Below the pieces are notes generated by a model. It did not search any database, was not told where the DNA came from, and was given only the letters and a program-made list of their open reading frames with translations. A stretch of DNA of 7,768 nucleotides from Myxococcales bacterium (lineage in GTDB: Bacteria > Myxococcota > Polyangia > Polyangiales > Polyangiaceae): NCBI GenBank assembly GCA_020430865.1, contig JAGQIY010000683.1:1-7768 (forward strand), written 5' to 3'. This document shows, in pieces, positions 1 to 7,200 of the stretch; the first letter of the stretch is position 1; each line of letters begins with the position of its first letter. The translations under genes and the position numbers were made by a program.

Positions 1-20
1 CTCGAGCCGTCCCCTCACGT

Positions 21-57
21 TGCGCCAGGGGCGGCGTTCGGCCTACGCCCTGCGGCA
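21..57. repeat. Imperfect G+C-rich hairpin at the left edge
   Basis: TGC..CAGGG(g)CG at 21-33 pairs with CGCCCTG..GCA at 46-57, giving about ten base pairs with a two-base internal mismatch, one bulge and a 12-base loop. It could help end transcription from either side, but no T-run flanks it. Length and composition make a chance origin possible. Confidence 0.25.
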
Positions 58-111
58 TAGCCCTTCTAACCAATCAAGCGAGTGCGGCCGAGTATATGAG
101 CCGGACCCGGA

Positions 112-126
112 GGTGTCAACGACACC
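112..126. repeat. Perfect inverted repeat GGTGTC-AAC-GACACC
   Basis: A perfect 6-base inverted repeat with a 3-base spacer. It may be an operator half-site pair or a small hairpin. No T-run follows on either strand, so it is not a standard intrinsic terminator. Confidence 0.4.
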
Positions 127-362
127 CACATCGTCAATTCGGGTGGATTTTCGCGGATCTGGGAGCACATGCAGGGGACGCATCCGCGCCTCCACGCTCC
201 CAGACATCAGCTCGATCCACCTTCTCATCTAGCGACAACTCCACGCTCAGGCCTGGCCATGCGGCGCGCGCAACGACCAGGACCTGGGTCAGGTGCCAAC
301 TAGTACGGGCAGATTCACGCTCGCTTGACACACCCAGGCAGGATTTGGAGGCTGGTCGGTGT

Positions 363-1781
363 TCAGTTCTGCTTCACGAACGTGACGGGCACGCTGATCA
401 CCGCGCTGCCGCCTTCGGGGGGCGAGAACTGGGCGGCGCTGGCGCGGGACTGGACGCAGCCAACCACGGAGCCCGGCAGATTCCCGCTAGCCGACGCTGA
501 AACGCCCTGGACTTCGCCGCCGGGACCAACCCGGATACTGAGGCGAATGCTGCCCTGTGCATCGGGGTTCTGTGCCAGCCCGCGCTGATAGCAGGCACGA
601 AAGCCTGCCCGCATGCCAGCGACGACCCGGCTCGCGTTGCTCACGGAACCGCCAGCGACGGCCGCGCCGCCAACCGCAGCGCTCCCTCTCGGGCCCTTCA
701 CCTTACCTCCGCTGCCAGTGCCCTCACCGCCAGCCTTGCCGGTTGCACCGATCGACCCCAGGCCACCTCCCGACGCCCCCGGACGGAGCGGGCCGCCACC
801 ACCTGGGATGCTCAGTCCGCCAGGACCGCTGGTGCCCACGCCGGCTCCGCTCGCGGCGGCGCGATCGAGCGCGTCCGTGGTGACTTCGCCGTCTTGGAGC
901 ACGCCAGCAGTGGCTGGTCCCTGGCCTGCGAGGGCCCCGAGGGTCTGCATCTCTAGCTGATCGAGCTCGTTCGAGAGCGCGGCAGCTTCCTTCGCGCTCA
1001 TGTTGCCACCACCGGCGGCCTTACCCGGAGCCTTTTGCCCCGCGGAAGCGACTTTCTTCTCGGGCTCCTTCGTGTCCTTCGTCTCGGTGGGCGTCTCGTC
1101 TTCGGGGGTTGGATCCTCGAGAGGAGGGGGGGGAGGGAGGTTCTTCACCGTATCTATCAAGCCCTGAACGTTCACGCTCTCGTCGATGACTGGATCGAGC
1201 CAATCGGAGTAGATCAGGCCGATGGCCATCAAGTGCGCAAGGAAGGAGAAGGCCGCGATCATCGTCGTTGGCCAGTCGATGCTGGTGGCGCCCCGAGTGA
1301 CGGAGACGGGCAGCTGCGGCCGCGGTTGAACCGGGGGAGGAGCGACGAACTGAAACAGGAACGTGGTGTCGCCAATCACCACCTTGCCGCGGGAGTCCTC
1401 CGTGAGCGCGACCTGATATGCCCCTTGCTGCGTACGACGAGCCTGCCCCCGCAACACGTTGAGGTCTCTGATGCCGGTGGGCAACGCCACGCGTCCAGTC
1501 ATGCCGTCGAGGAAGTTCAGCGCATACTGGTTGCCTACCAGCTCGAACAGCCGAAAGTTCGCCGGGATGTTCCCCGCGGCAACAACGAACATGCTGCGCT
1601 CGGAGGGGCCGACCGTTACGTGGGTTCGCTGCTTGATGATGCGCTCTTCGATCACGCGCCCGTTCTGAACCAAGCCAATCCGCAGCACCTTTGGCCCGGT
1701 CGCCATGACGGCGCGCATCACCGCGGTCATTTGGCCAGGGCGTTGTTGTCCGGGTCCTTGGGCTTGGGGCTGTTGCGTCAT
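363..1781 (-). CDS. gltG: GltG-like trans-envelope protein: FHA-like, TM, AgmX/PglI C-terminal domain
   Basis: Predicted inner-membrane protein linking the cytoplasmic side and motor to the periplasmic and outer-membrane parts of the gliding machine. Complete, 472 residues. Residues 1-30 are a Gln/Pro-rich start. Residues 33-146 are an FHA-like beta domain, with a small glycine-bounded core and a closing RGKVVIGDTTFLFQFV segment. Residues 171-192 are the single TM helix. Residues 215-260 are Pro/Glu/Lys-rich and begin with five prolines, as in TonB-type spacers. Residues 305-380 are Gly/Ala/Ser-rich. Residues 383-472 match the AgmX/PglI-type (TonB-C-like) tail, with Cys397 in an RACYQR motif, Cys442 in VVGCVQ, and a final beta strand. 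The FHA core lacks the usual Gly-Arg and Ser-Arg-x-His phosphothreonine-binding residues. The start is supported by a GAGAGG ribosome site at 1788-1793; Met18 and Met22 have no comparable site. It appears to have its own promoter region upstream. GltJ/AgmX shares the C-terminal domain, but the FHA-like N-terminus favours GltG. Confidence 0.85.
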   Translation of the reverse strand: MTQQPQAQGPGQQRPGQMTAVMRAVMATGPKVLRIGLVQNGRVIEERIIKQRTHVTVGPSERSMFVVAAGNIPANFRLFELVGNQYALNFLDGMTGRVALPTGIRDLNVLRGQARRTQQGAYQVALTEDSRGKVVIGDTTFLFQFVAPPPVQPRPQLPVSVTRGATSIDWPTTMIAAFSFLAHLMAIGLIYSDWLDPVIDESVNVQGLIDTVKNLPPPPPLEDPTPEDETPTETKDTKEPEKKVASAGQKAPGKAAGGGNMSAKEAAALSNELDQLEMQTLGALAGQGPATAGVLQDGEVTTDALDRAAASGAGVGTSGPGGLSIPGGGGPLRPGASGGGLGSIGATGKAGGEGTGSGGKVKGPRGSAAVGGAAVAGGSVSNASRVVAGMRAGFRACYQRGLAQNPDAQGSIRLSIRVGPGGEVQGVSASASGNLPGSVVGCVQSRASAAQFSPPEGGSAVISVPVTFVKQN

Positions 1782-1826
1782 CGAATACCTCTCGAGACCC
1801 CGATCGGGTCGGCAGGAAAGCGCGCG

Positions 1827-1854
1827 TCCGACACGGGCACTTCCTGAAAGTTCC
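1827..1854 (-). promoter_or_regulatory. Candidate ECF-sigma promoter for gltG
   Basis: On the minus strand, GGAACTTT (1854-1847) is followed after 15 bases by TCGGA (1831-1827). This resembles the GGAACTT / TCNNA promoters of RpoE-like ECF sigma factors in sequence and spacing. Initiation would fall near 1820, giving a leader of about 40 bases that contains the GAGAGG ribosome site. No good sigma-70 promoter was seen in the gap. This is pattern recognition only; the -10 element is short and G+C-rich DNA yields such matches by chance. Confidence 0.35.
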
Positions 1855-2008
1855 TAGACTGAGAAAAAAGCACCGGAGCCGTTCCTCGTCTAGCTCGGAG
1901 TCTCCCACAAAGTTCCTTGCGTTGCGCGAGGTTACCCGGCTTGGGCGAGTGGGTCTAGATTCGTGGAGGAACGTCGCCTTGATACGGGTGAGCAGTGCAC
2001 AAAGTTCA
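1847..2008 (-). repeat. Three AAAGTTC (GAACTTT) direct repeats upstream of gltG
   Basis: The plus-strand motif AAAGTTC occurs at 1847-1853, 1909-1915 and 2001-2007, all in the same orientation. The second and third share a longer 10-base match, CACAAAGTTC, at 1906-1915 and 1998-2007. The first two continue as AAAGTTCC, which is GGAACTTT on the coding strand and a typical ECF -35 element. The third overlaps the stop codon of the membrane-protein gene. They could be tandem promoter elements or binding sites for one regulator. Confidence 0.4.
1862..1900 (-). terminator. Weak terminator-like hairpin between the gltDE block and gltG
   Basis: On the minus strand, CCGAGC (1898-1893) can pair with GCTCCGG (1879-1873) with one bulged base and a loop of about 13 bases, followed two bases later by six Ts (1869-1864). 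The stem is short and imperfect for G+C-rich DNA, so termination would be partial at best. If real, it would reduce transcription from the upstream genes into gltG, consistent with a separate promoter at 1827-1854. Confidence 0.22.
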
Positions 2009-2551
2009 GTCCCTCACCCCCGAACCCTGGAATCGAGCCTCGGAAACCTCGGTCAGCCGCCGCGTGATGTGATTCCACGCGTCGAGCTGGCCACGGGCTC
2101 GCGTTTGGGCGCTACGGGCCAAGGCCGTACAGACCAGGCCCCCCACCAGGCCAGCAGCCACGCAGGTCAGCAGCAGCGCGACGCTACCCGTTCCGCGCAA
2201 GAAGCGGATCAGTTCGAGCACGGCCAGCAGCGCGCTCCCGGCGAGGGCGATTCGACTGGCGCTCTTCGCGACGTCGTGAGCTCCCACCAGCTCGTACTTG
2301 AGATCGCCGACCACCGCATTGATCTCCGCGATCACCTGCCGCTGACTGCCTGCGTCGAGCACGCCGTCCAGGAGTTCTCGCGCCGGCCCTCCGAGCTGCT
2401 CACGCAACAGCTCGAGTCGCTCGAGGCTGGCGTGGCCCATGCGATCTCTGATCTCACGAGCGTCCTGCAAGCCACTCAAGCGGCGACCACGCAGGATGGC
2501 AGCCACGATACAGCTGACCGCCAGCACCCAGGCCAGGACGGCTGCCCACAT
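2006..2551 (-). CDS. Three-helix inner-membrane protein, possible divergent ExbB/TolQ-like
   Basis: Complete, 181 residues, not recognised with certainty. TM segments are predicted at about 2-20, 99-118 and 122-145. Arg-rich stretches after TM1 (RGRR, 21-24) and after TM3 (146-165) place the loop 21-98 and the C-terminus in the cytoplasm. This gives the N-out, three-helix, large-cytoplasmic-loop plan of ExbB/TolQ/MotA proteins. The segment from 125 on (ALLLTC...GLVGGLV, then a charged helix) loosely resembles TM3 and the tail of that family, including a Thr at the equivalent place. However, the TM2-TM3 connection is only about four residues and TM2 lacks the usual Gly-rich pattern, so membership is a weak inference. 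The ATG comes one codon after the TAG of the upstream gene with no convincing ribosome site, so translation is probably coupled. It may be GltF or an extra subunit. TGA at 2008-2006 is the last coding position before the gltG promoter region. Confidence 0.72.
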   Translation of the reverse strand: MWAAVLAWVLAVSCIVAAILRGRRLSGLQDAREIRDRMGHASLERLELLREQLGGPARELLDGVLDAGSQRQVIAEINAVVGDLKYELVGAHDVAKSASRIALAGSALLAVLELIRFLRGTGSVALLLTCVAAGLVGGLVCTALARSAQTRARGQLDAWNHITRRLTEVSEARFQGSGVRD

Positions 2552-2557
2552 GGGCTA
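2549..2557 (-). other. Same-frame stop-start junction, TAG-CCC-ATG
   Basis: The TAG of the 78-residue secreted protein (2557-2555), one CCC codon and the ATG of the 181-residue membrane protein (2551-2549) lie in one continuous frame. There is no ribosome site of its own for the second gene, so its expression probably depends on ribosomes terminating at the first. Reading through this single amber codon would join the two into one protein of about 261 residues. Confidence 0.7.
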
Positions 2558-2791
2558 GAACGGGTCGCGGTACAGCGCCTTCTCGATGCGATCGAGGAAG
2601 GGCTGACGAAGCTCGGCGAGCGTGAGCTTGGGTTGAATCCGACTGACGTCCACCGCGGCAATCGGCTTCTGCACGCGTCCGACGATGGTCACCTCGCTGA
2701 TCGTCACGACCCGGCTCTTTCCCTGCGCAAACGCCACGCTGGGCACTAGGAGAGCTGCGATCACGCAGCTCGAGGTGACGAATCGTTTCAT
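2555..2791 (-). CDS. Small secreted protein in the gltF position
   Basis: Complete, 78 residues. Residues 1-22 are a clear Sec signal peptide (Lys-Arg, hydrophobic core, Ala-Phe-Ala before Gln23), leaving a mature periplasmic protein of about 56 residues. The mature part has a beta-like segment (VVTISEVTIVGRVQKP, about 28-43) followed by an amphipathic helix and the ending Arg-Asp-Pro-Phe. It contains no cysteine after the signal, so no disulfide or lipid anchor. The start has a good AGGAG ribosome site at 2798-2802, six bases upstream. It lies 50 bases after gltE and one codon before the 181-residue membrane gene. By position it corresponds to gltF, but the next gene is also a candidate, so no symbol is given. 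The function is unknown; an accessory periplasmic subunit of the gliding complex is the simplest inference from context. The signal peptide and ribosome site make it a real gene despite its size. Confidence 0.75.
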   Translation of the reverse strand: MKRFVTSSCVIAALLVPSVAFAQGKSRVVTISEVTIVGRVQKPIAAVDVSRIQPKLTLAELRQPFLDRIEKALYRDPF

Positions 2792-2841
2792 GGGCTTCTC
2801 CTGGGTCGTGTCGGATCGGGGCGGGCCATGTCAGCTACGTC

Positions 2842-4215
2842 TTAGAAGCTGGCGGAGTTGCCCTTCTTGGGTTCTTCCTTGGCTGGCGTCTTGCCGTCGC
2901 TCGCCCCCTTGGCGTCCGCGGGCGGCGCCGCGGGCGGTGGAGGGGGTGGCGCCTTCGCTTCAGCCTCGGCGATGGCTTTCTGGCTCTTGGCTCGGACGAT
3001 CAGCTCGTCGGTGTCGTCAGGATCCCCCGCCTGAGCTCGCGGATGCAGCTCCTTGTACTTCTCGAAGGCGTTGATGGCCTTCTCCGCGGCGGCCTTCTTG
3101 TCGACCCCCTGAAGCTGACCTCCAAAGAGGTAGAGCAGACCGAGATTGTAGTAGGTCTTGGCCAGCGTCGGTTCACGCGACTTGACCACCTCGAGCTCCT
3201 TCAGCGCAGCGTCTGGACGCCCCAGCAAGCGATACGCATCGCCGAGATTCAGGTGAGCCAGGAGGTTGCGGCGGTCGTATTTCAGCGCGCCCTCGAGCAA
3301 GCCGGCGGCCTCGACCGCATTGCCTGACTCGAGCATGAACGCCCCCAGGCTCACGCGCGCCTCCACGAGGTCGGGGCGAGCTGCAACCGCTTCCTTGAAC
3401 TCGTCGAGCGCCGCCGAGCGCTTGCCCATTTCCCTAAGGATCAAGGCACGCAGCAAGCGGGCTTCTGCGTTCGCCTTGTCACGCGGCGGGTTCTCGTCAC
3501 CGAACCCGTCGAGGATGGCCTTCAAGGTGTAGAGGGCCAAATCCAACCGGCGATTGCGGTAGTGATCCCGCGCGAGCGTCACCATGGCTGGCCGGTAGTC
3601 GGGGTTGCGCTTCAACGCGGTCTGGGCGAGCTTCTGTGCCGCTGCAGAGTCCTTTTGAATGCTCTTCAGCTCCGCCTGCGCGGCGGGAATGGCAGCCGAC
3701 TTGGGCATCGCAGCGGATTTGCTCTGCAGAAATGATTCAGCCTCCCCGAAGCGCTTCTTGGATGCGAGCAACATGGCGTAGGCGACGATCGCGGGCTCGT
3801 AGTCTTTCACCACGTCGATCGCCTTCTGGTAGCTGCGGAGAGCTCCGTCCTCGTCGTCGATGCGCTCCTTGACGGCACCCAGCGAGAAGTAGGCGCGGTA
3901 GGCCTTCGAGTCAGCAGCGACCGCCGCCTCGAACTGCGTCTTCGCGGTGTCCAGCTCACCGTTCTTGAACGCCTCGAGGCCCGCGTTGTAGGCAGCCGAT
4001 GCCTGCGCGTTCATCTGAGGGCGATTGCTGGCTTCACCACTCGAGAGGCCGTCCGTCTGCGCGTACTGAGCGCCCTCAGGCGTCGCAACCTGTCCGGCTC
4101 CAGTCGCCGCGTTCGGCGGGGGCCCAACGGGATTCTGAGCTTCGGTCGTGCCCTTCTTCGAGCAGCCGATCTGGGCTGCGGCGAGGGTGAGGGCGAGAAT
4201 TAGTCCGTATCGCAT
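2842..4215 (-). CDS. gltE: GltE/AglT-like TPR protein, probable lipoprotein
   Basis: Predicted exported TPR scaffold, corresponding to AglT/GltE of the M. xanthus focal-adhesion gliding apparatus. Complete, 457 residues. Residues 1-17 form a short hydrophobic signal ending in Gln-Ile-Gly, followed by Cys18. This resembles a lipobox, but Gln replaces the usual Leu at -3, so lipidation is probable rather than certain. Ser at +2 would favour the outer membrane if E. coli-type sorting applies. Residues 25-70 are a low-complexity Pro/Ala/Gln linker. TPR units run roughly 71-104, 105-138, 139-172, 207-240, 247-281, 282-315, 316-349 and 350-390; the unit at 316-349 is a textbook case. The tail 420-457 is rich in Pro, Ala and Lys, including six consecutive prolines. 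The start is supported by a GGGAG ribosome site at 4221-4225, five bases upstream, and by the signal sequence. It follows gltD after 14 bases, and the order gltD-gltE-(small)-gltG matches M. xanthus. Confidence 0.82.
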   Translation of the reverse strand: MRYGLILALTLAAAQIGCSKKGTTEAQNPVGPPPNAATGAGQVATPEGAQYAQTDGLSSGEASNRPQMNAQASAAYNAGLEAFKNGELDTAKTQFEAAVAADSKAYRAYFSLGAVKERIDDEDGALRSYQKAIDVVKDYEPAIVAYAMLLASKKRFGEAESFLQSKSAAMPKSAAIPAAQAELKSIQKDSAAAQKLAQTALKRNPDYRPAMVTLARDHYRNRRLDLALYTLKAILDGFGDENPPRDKANAEARLLRALILREMGKRSAALDEFKEAVAARPDLVEARVSLGAFMLESGNAVEAAGLLEGALKYDRRNLLAHLNLGDAYRLLGRPDAALKELEVVKSREPTLAKTYYNLGLLYLFGGQLQGVDKKAAAEKAINAFEKYKELHPRAQAGDPDDTDELIVRAKSQKAIAEAEAKAPPPPPPAAPPADAKGASDGKTPAKEEPKKGNSASF

Positions 4216-4229
4216 CGCTTCTCCCCGGC

Positions 4230-7200
4230 TCAGTTCGCCACCGGCAACGGTTCCACCATCCCGTTCGGCTCAGGCTCTCCAACCACGCCGGGACGGATCC
4301 TGGTGAACATGCCGTCGGTGTAGTTCAGATCCTTCACCCTGGAGGTGTAGGCCTTCATCTTGGCCTCACCCACGACGTCGGTCAAAAACGCGAGGCGTCG
4401 GATCGCACGCACGACCTCGGGCTTCGAGATGTTGTACCGGCGCGAGAGCACGACCGACTCCGCGTAACGCACGACCGCGACTTCATCGGCGCTGTTCAGC
4501 TCCTTGTCGCGAGCGTCGCGCCAAGCCTGCTGGATCTTCACCCGGATCGCGTCGGCCTTCTCCTGGAGATCAGGGTTGTCGCTCTCCTCGGCTGCCTTCA
4601 ACGCCTTCTCCTGGGCCGCGCTGAACATCTTCAGCTCCGGTGGGCGCGTGTTGTAGAGACCAGTCCGGAGAGAGTCGTACACCGACCCCTGCCGGGCCTT
4701 CGCCACGATGGTCCAGGTTGGGCTGATGTAGGTGTCGATCACCTTCTCCAGCTTGTCGTGCCACTGCTTCGCTTCAGTCGCTTCCTTGCGGTACTTCTGG
4801 ATGACCTCGGTGACGGTGCCCTTGTAGCGGTGGTGCCCGGAGTCGTAGTCGAACTTGGACTTCAGGTCCGCGTCGATCTGCACGTACTCGGCCTCTGCCG
4901 CCATGTCCGCTTCGCGACTGCCCAGCGCACTGGATGCGTTGTCTTTCCGCGGGGCAAGACGGTTCCACTTCGCGAAGGCAGCGGTGGTGTTTTGCCACCA
5001 CTTGGTCTGGTCTCGCTGGCCCGAGGCTCGCTTCATGCGCGCCACGTTGTATGCGGCCTCGACCACGAACTGAGCCGCGGCGTCCTGCTTCTGGTAGCGC
5101 TTGTAGTAAGCTTCCATCGCAGCTTGAGCCTTGCGGCGGGCTCCCGCGTTGGCACCCTCGTCCGCGCTGAACTCGTCCCACTTCTTCACCTCCGAGTTGG
5201 CGATGATGAAGTCGGCTTCCGCCAGCTCCTTGGGGGATGCGCCCAGCTTGGCGAAACGGTCCTTCGAGCGAGCCATCCCGGCCTCGTCGCCCAGGCTGGA
5301 GTACAGGCTGAGGGCCTGCTGAGCGGCTTGGCGACGATCCTCGGGCTTGAAGTGATCGATGGTGCTGATCTTGTCGAAGGTCTCAGCCGCCTTGGGATAG
5401 TCGAAGAACAAGACGTAAGAACCCGCCAGCGCGTCGTACGCCTGCTTCAGGTACTTGACGCGCTCTTCGTACTTGGCGGGCTGGGGATCCTTCGGCGGCT
5501 TGGCCTTTGGATCGCCATCACGGAGCTCCTTGAGCTTCTCGTCGCTGCCGTACTTCGAGATGAACAGCTCGTACATCTCGATCGCCTTGTCGTACTCGCC
5601 CACCTGCTTGTAGGCATAGGCGCCGTTCATCGCAGCTTCTGGCGCCTCGTCGCGGGCCGGAGCGGCATCGAGCGCGGCCTTGTACGCGGCGGCAGCAGCG
5701 CGCCACTTCTTGTCGCGCTCCGGCCCAGGAGACATCTTCTGGGCTTCCTCGAACAGCTTCGCAGCGTCTTGATAGGCCAGGCCGGACTTCACGGGCTGAC
5801 GAATGTTGTCCTCAGCCGCCTTGGTCTCGGGGTTGTAGGCGCAGCTCGGGCCTTCGACGAGGCGACGCGACTCCTTCGCGTCGCCCTCGAAGTTCGCCAT
5901 GCTGATGAGCTTCTCCCAGGCCTTGTAACCCCACTCGTTCTTGCCGCAGAACTGATCGTAGAGCGGGGTGAAGCGCTTGCGAGCCTCCTCGAACTGACCG
6001 TAGACGAAGAAATACTCGCCCGCCTGGAAGGCGTATAGCGGGCCGTTCTTCTCCGGATCGCGGTCGATCGAGATACGAGCGTTGTAGTCCTCACGTGCCT
6101 TGATCGCCTCGAGGATGGGCGCCGGCACGGGCTCCTTGACGACCTTGCGAGAACTCCCCTCGCCCTCGAACTTGACCTCTTCCCGCTTCTCGATTCCGTC
6201 GGCCCCCGAGGAGGCCTCGTAGCGACGGTAGAGGTCAGTCAGCACCTGCTGCGCCAGGTCCACGAGGTAGTAGGCGGAGGGCTGAAGGTACTTGTCGTCT
6301 TCGTTCGAGTCGCGGACTTCGATCAGCGCCTGGCGCGCGGCCGTCACCTCCTCGGGCTTCGGCGTGCGCTGCATCACGACTTGAATTCGCACGACCTGAT
6401 AGCGCGCATCAGCCAGCCAGAAACGGCTCTCGTATGCGTCGAGAGCGTTGGGATCCTGCTCGAGATAGGCTCGCCAGCCCGTTTCCGCGAGGCGATACTC
6501 AGAGAGCGCCTTCTCGAGAAGTCGAACCTGTTCCCCGGCGTCACTCAGCTCCCGCGCGCGGTCGAAAAGCGCGCGGCCGTTGTTGGTGTGATCCGCGGCG
6601 GCTCGCTTCAGCCCATTGCGAACCAGCAGCTCGGCTTGCTGCAGCGCCTCGGGGTCGTCCCGATTGGCGTCGGTCCAGGGCGTGGTCCCGACGTACGCAG
6701 CCAGCTTCGTACGCGCTTCCAGCGCCTTGGCGGCATACTCGTCGTGCGCCGCGGAGCCTTCGGGGGCCAGCTTGGACAGCTGATCGTAGAGTTCCGCGAC
6801 CTTGTTCTGCATGACCGGCGCGTCGCGATCCATGGGGAACTTCTTGAGTGTCAACTCAAGGGTCGCGATGGCGTTGCGGTTCTGGGTGATCTCGATGAAC
6901 TCCTGCGCCAGGCTCTTGTAGATCTCGACCGTCCACTTCTTGTCCTGGGGGATCAACTTGGGATCCTGGACACGGTCGATCGCGATCGCCATCTTCTGCT
7001 CGGCGATGAGTGGGTCCGTCTCGAGATCGAGGACGTCGTTGCGCGGGATGAGCGGATGCTCAGGCGGCGGACCGTCCATGTCCACGTAGGTCAGTGAACC
7101 AGCGATGTAGGTGTACGCTTCCGAGCGGAAATCTGCACCGGGGTCTCCGGTTTTCTCCTCTTGCTCGTCGGCGTAGTGCAGGAGCTTGACGAACGCCTCG

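Larger units (their letters stand above)
1..362. other. Non-coding region downstream of gltG, no supportable gene
   Basis: This stretch holds only short, low-complexity, Arg/Ser-rich open frames on both strands without signal sequences, ribosome sites or family motifs. I call no gene here. Two hairpins (21-57 and 112-126) are listed separately. A gltH-like gene follows gltG in M. xanthus; nothing of it is visible, so either it starts beyond the left edge or the cluster ends here. Confidence 0.5.

Noticed and set aside
277..338. CCTGGGT / ACCCAGG inverted repeat as a gltG terminator
   Set aside because: Only seven bases with a loop of about 42 bases and no T-run; likely chance in G+C-rich DNA.
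325..353. TTGACA as a sigma-70 -35 element on the plus strand
   Set aside because: At 17 bases spacing the -10 position reads GAGGCT, and no gene follows on that strand.
590..870. Glycine-rich stretch of gltG as a DNA repeat array
   Set aside because: Glycine and alanine codons give an apparent periodicity, but there is no repeated DNA unit; it is a protein linker.
1035..1847. 270-codon plus-strand frame opposite gltG
   Set aside because: Antisense shadow. The GltG frame has clear domains, a TM helix and a ribosome site, while this one has none.
1021..1908. 295-codon minus-strand frame overlapping gltG
   Set aside because: Frame-shifted shadow of gltG with an Arg-rich, low-complexity translation. 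It would start upstream of the gltG ribosome site.
1922..2749. 275-codon plus-strand frame opposite the two small genes
   Set aside because: Considered seriously because the small genes are less certain. However, the translation is Gln/His/Arg-rich with no recognisable domain, while the minus strand has a signal peptide, a ribosome site and TM helices consistent with positive-inside topology.
4758..6038. 426-codon open frame on the plus strand
   Set aside because: It lies wholly antisense to the TPR gene gltD. Its Leu/Val/Arg-rich translation mirrors the TPR codons on a G+C-rich strand, and it shows no motif or ribosome site.
6381..7097. 238-codon plus-strand frame
   Set aside because: Antisense to gltD with no independent support.
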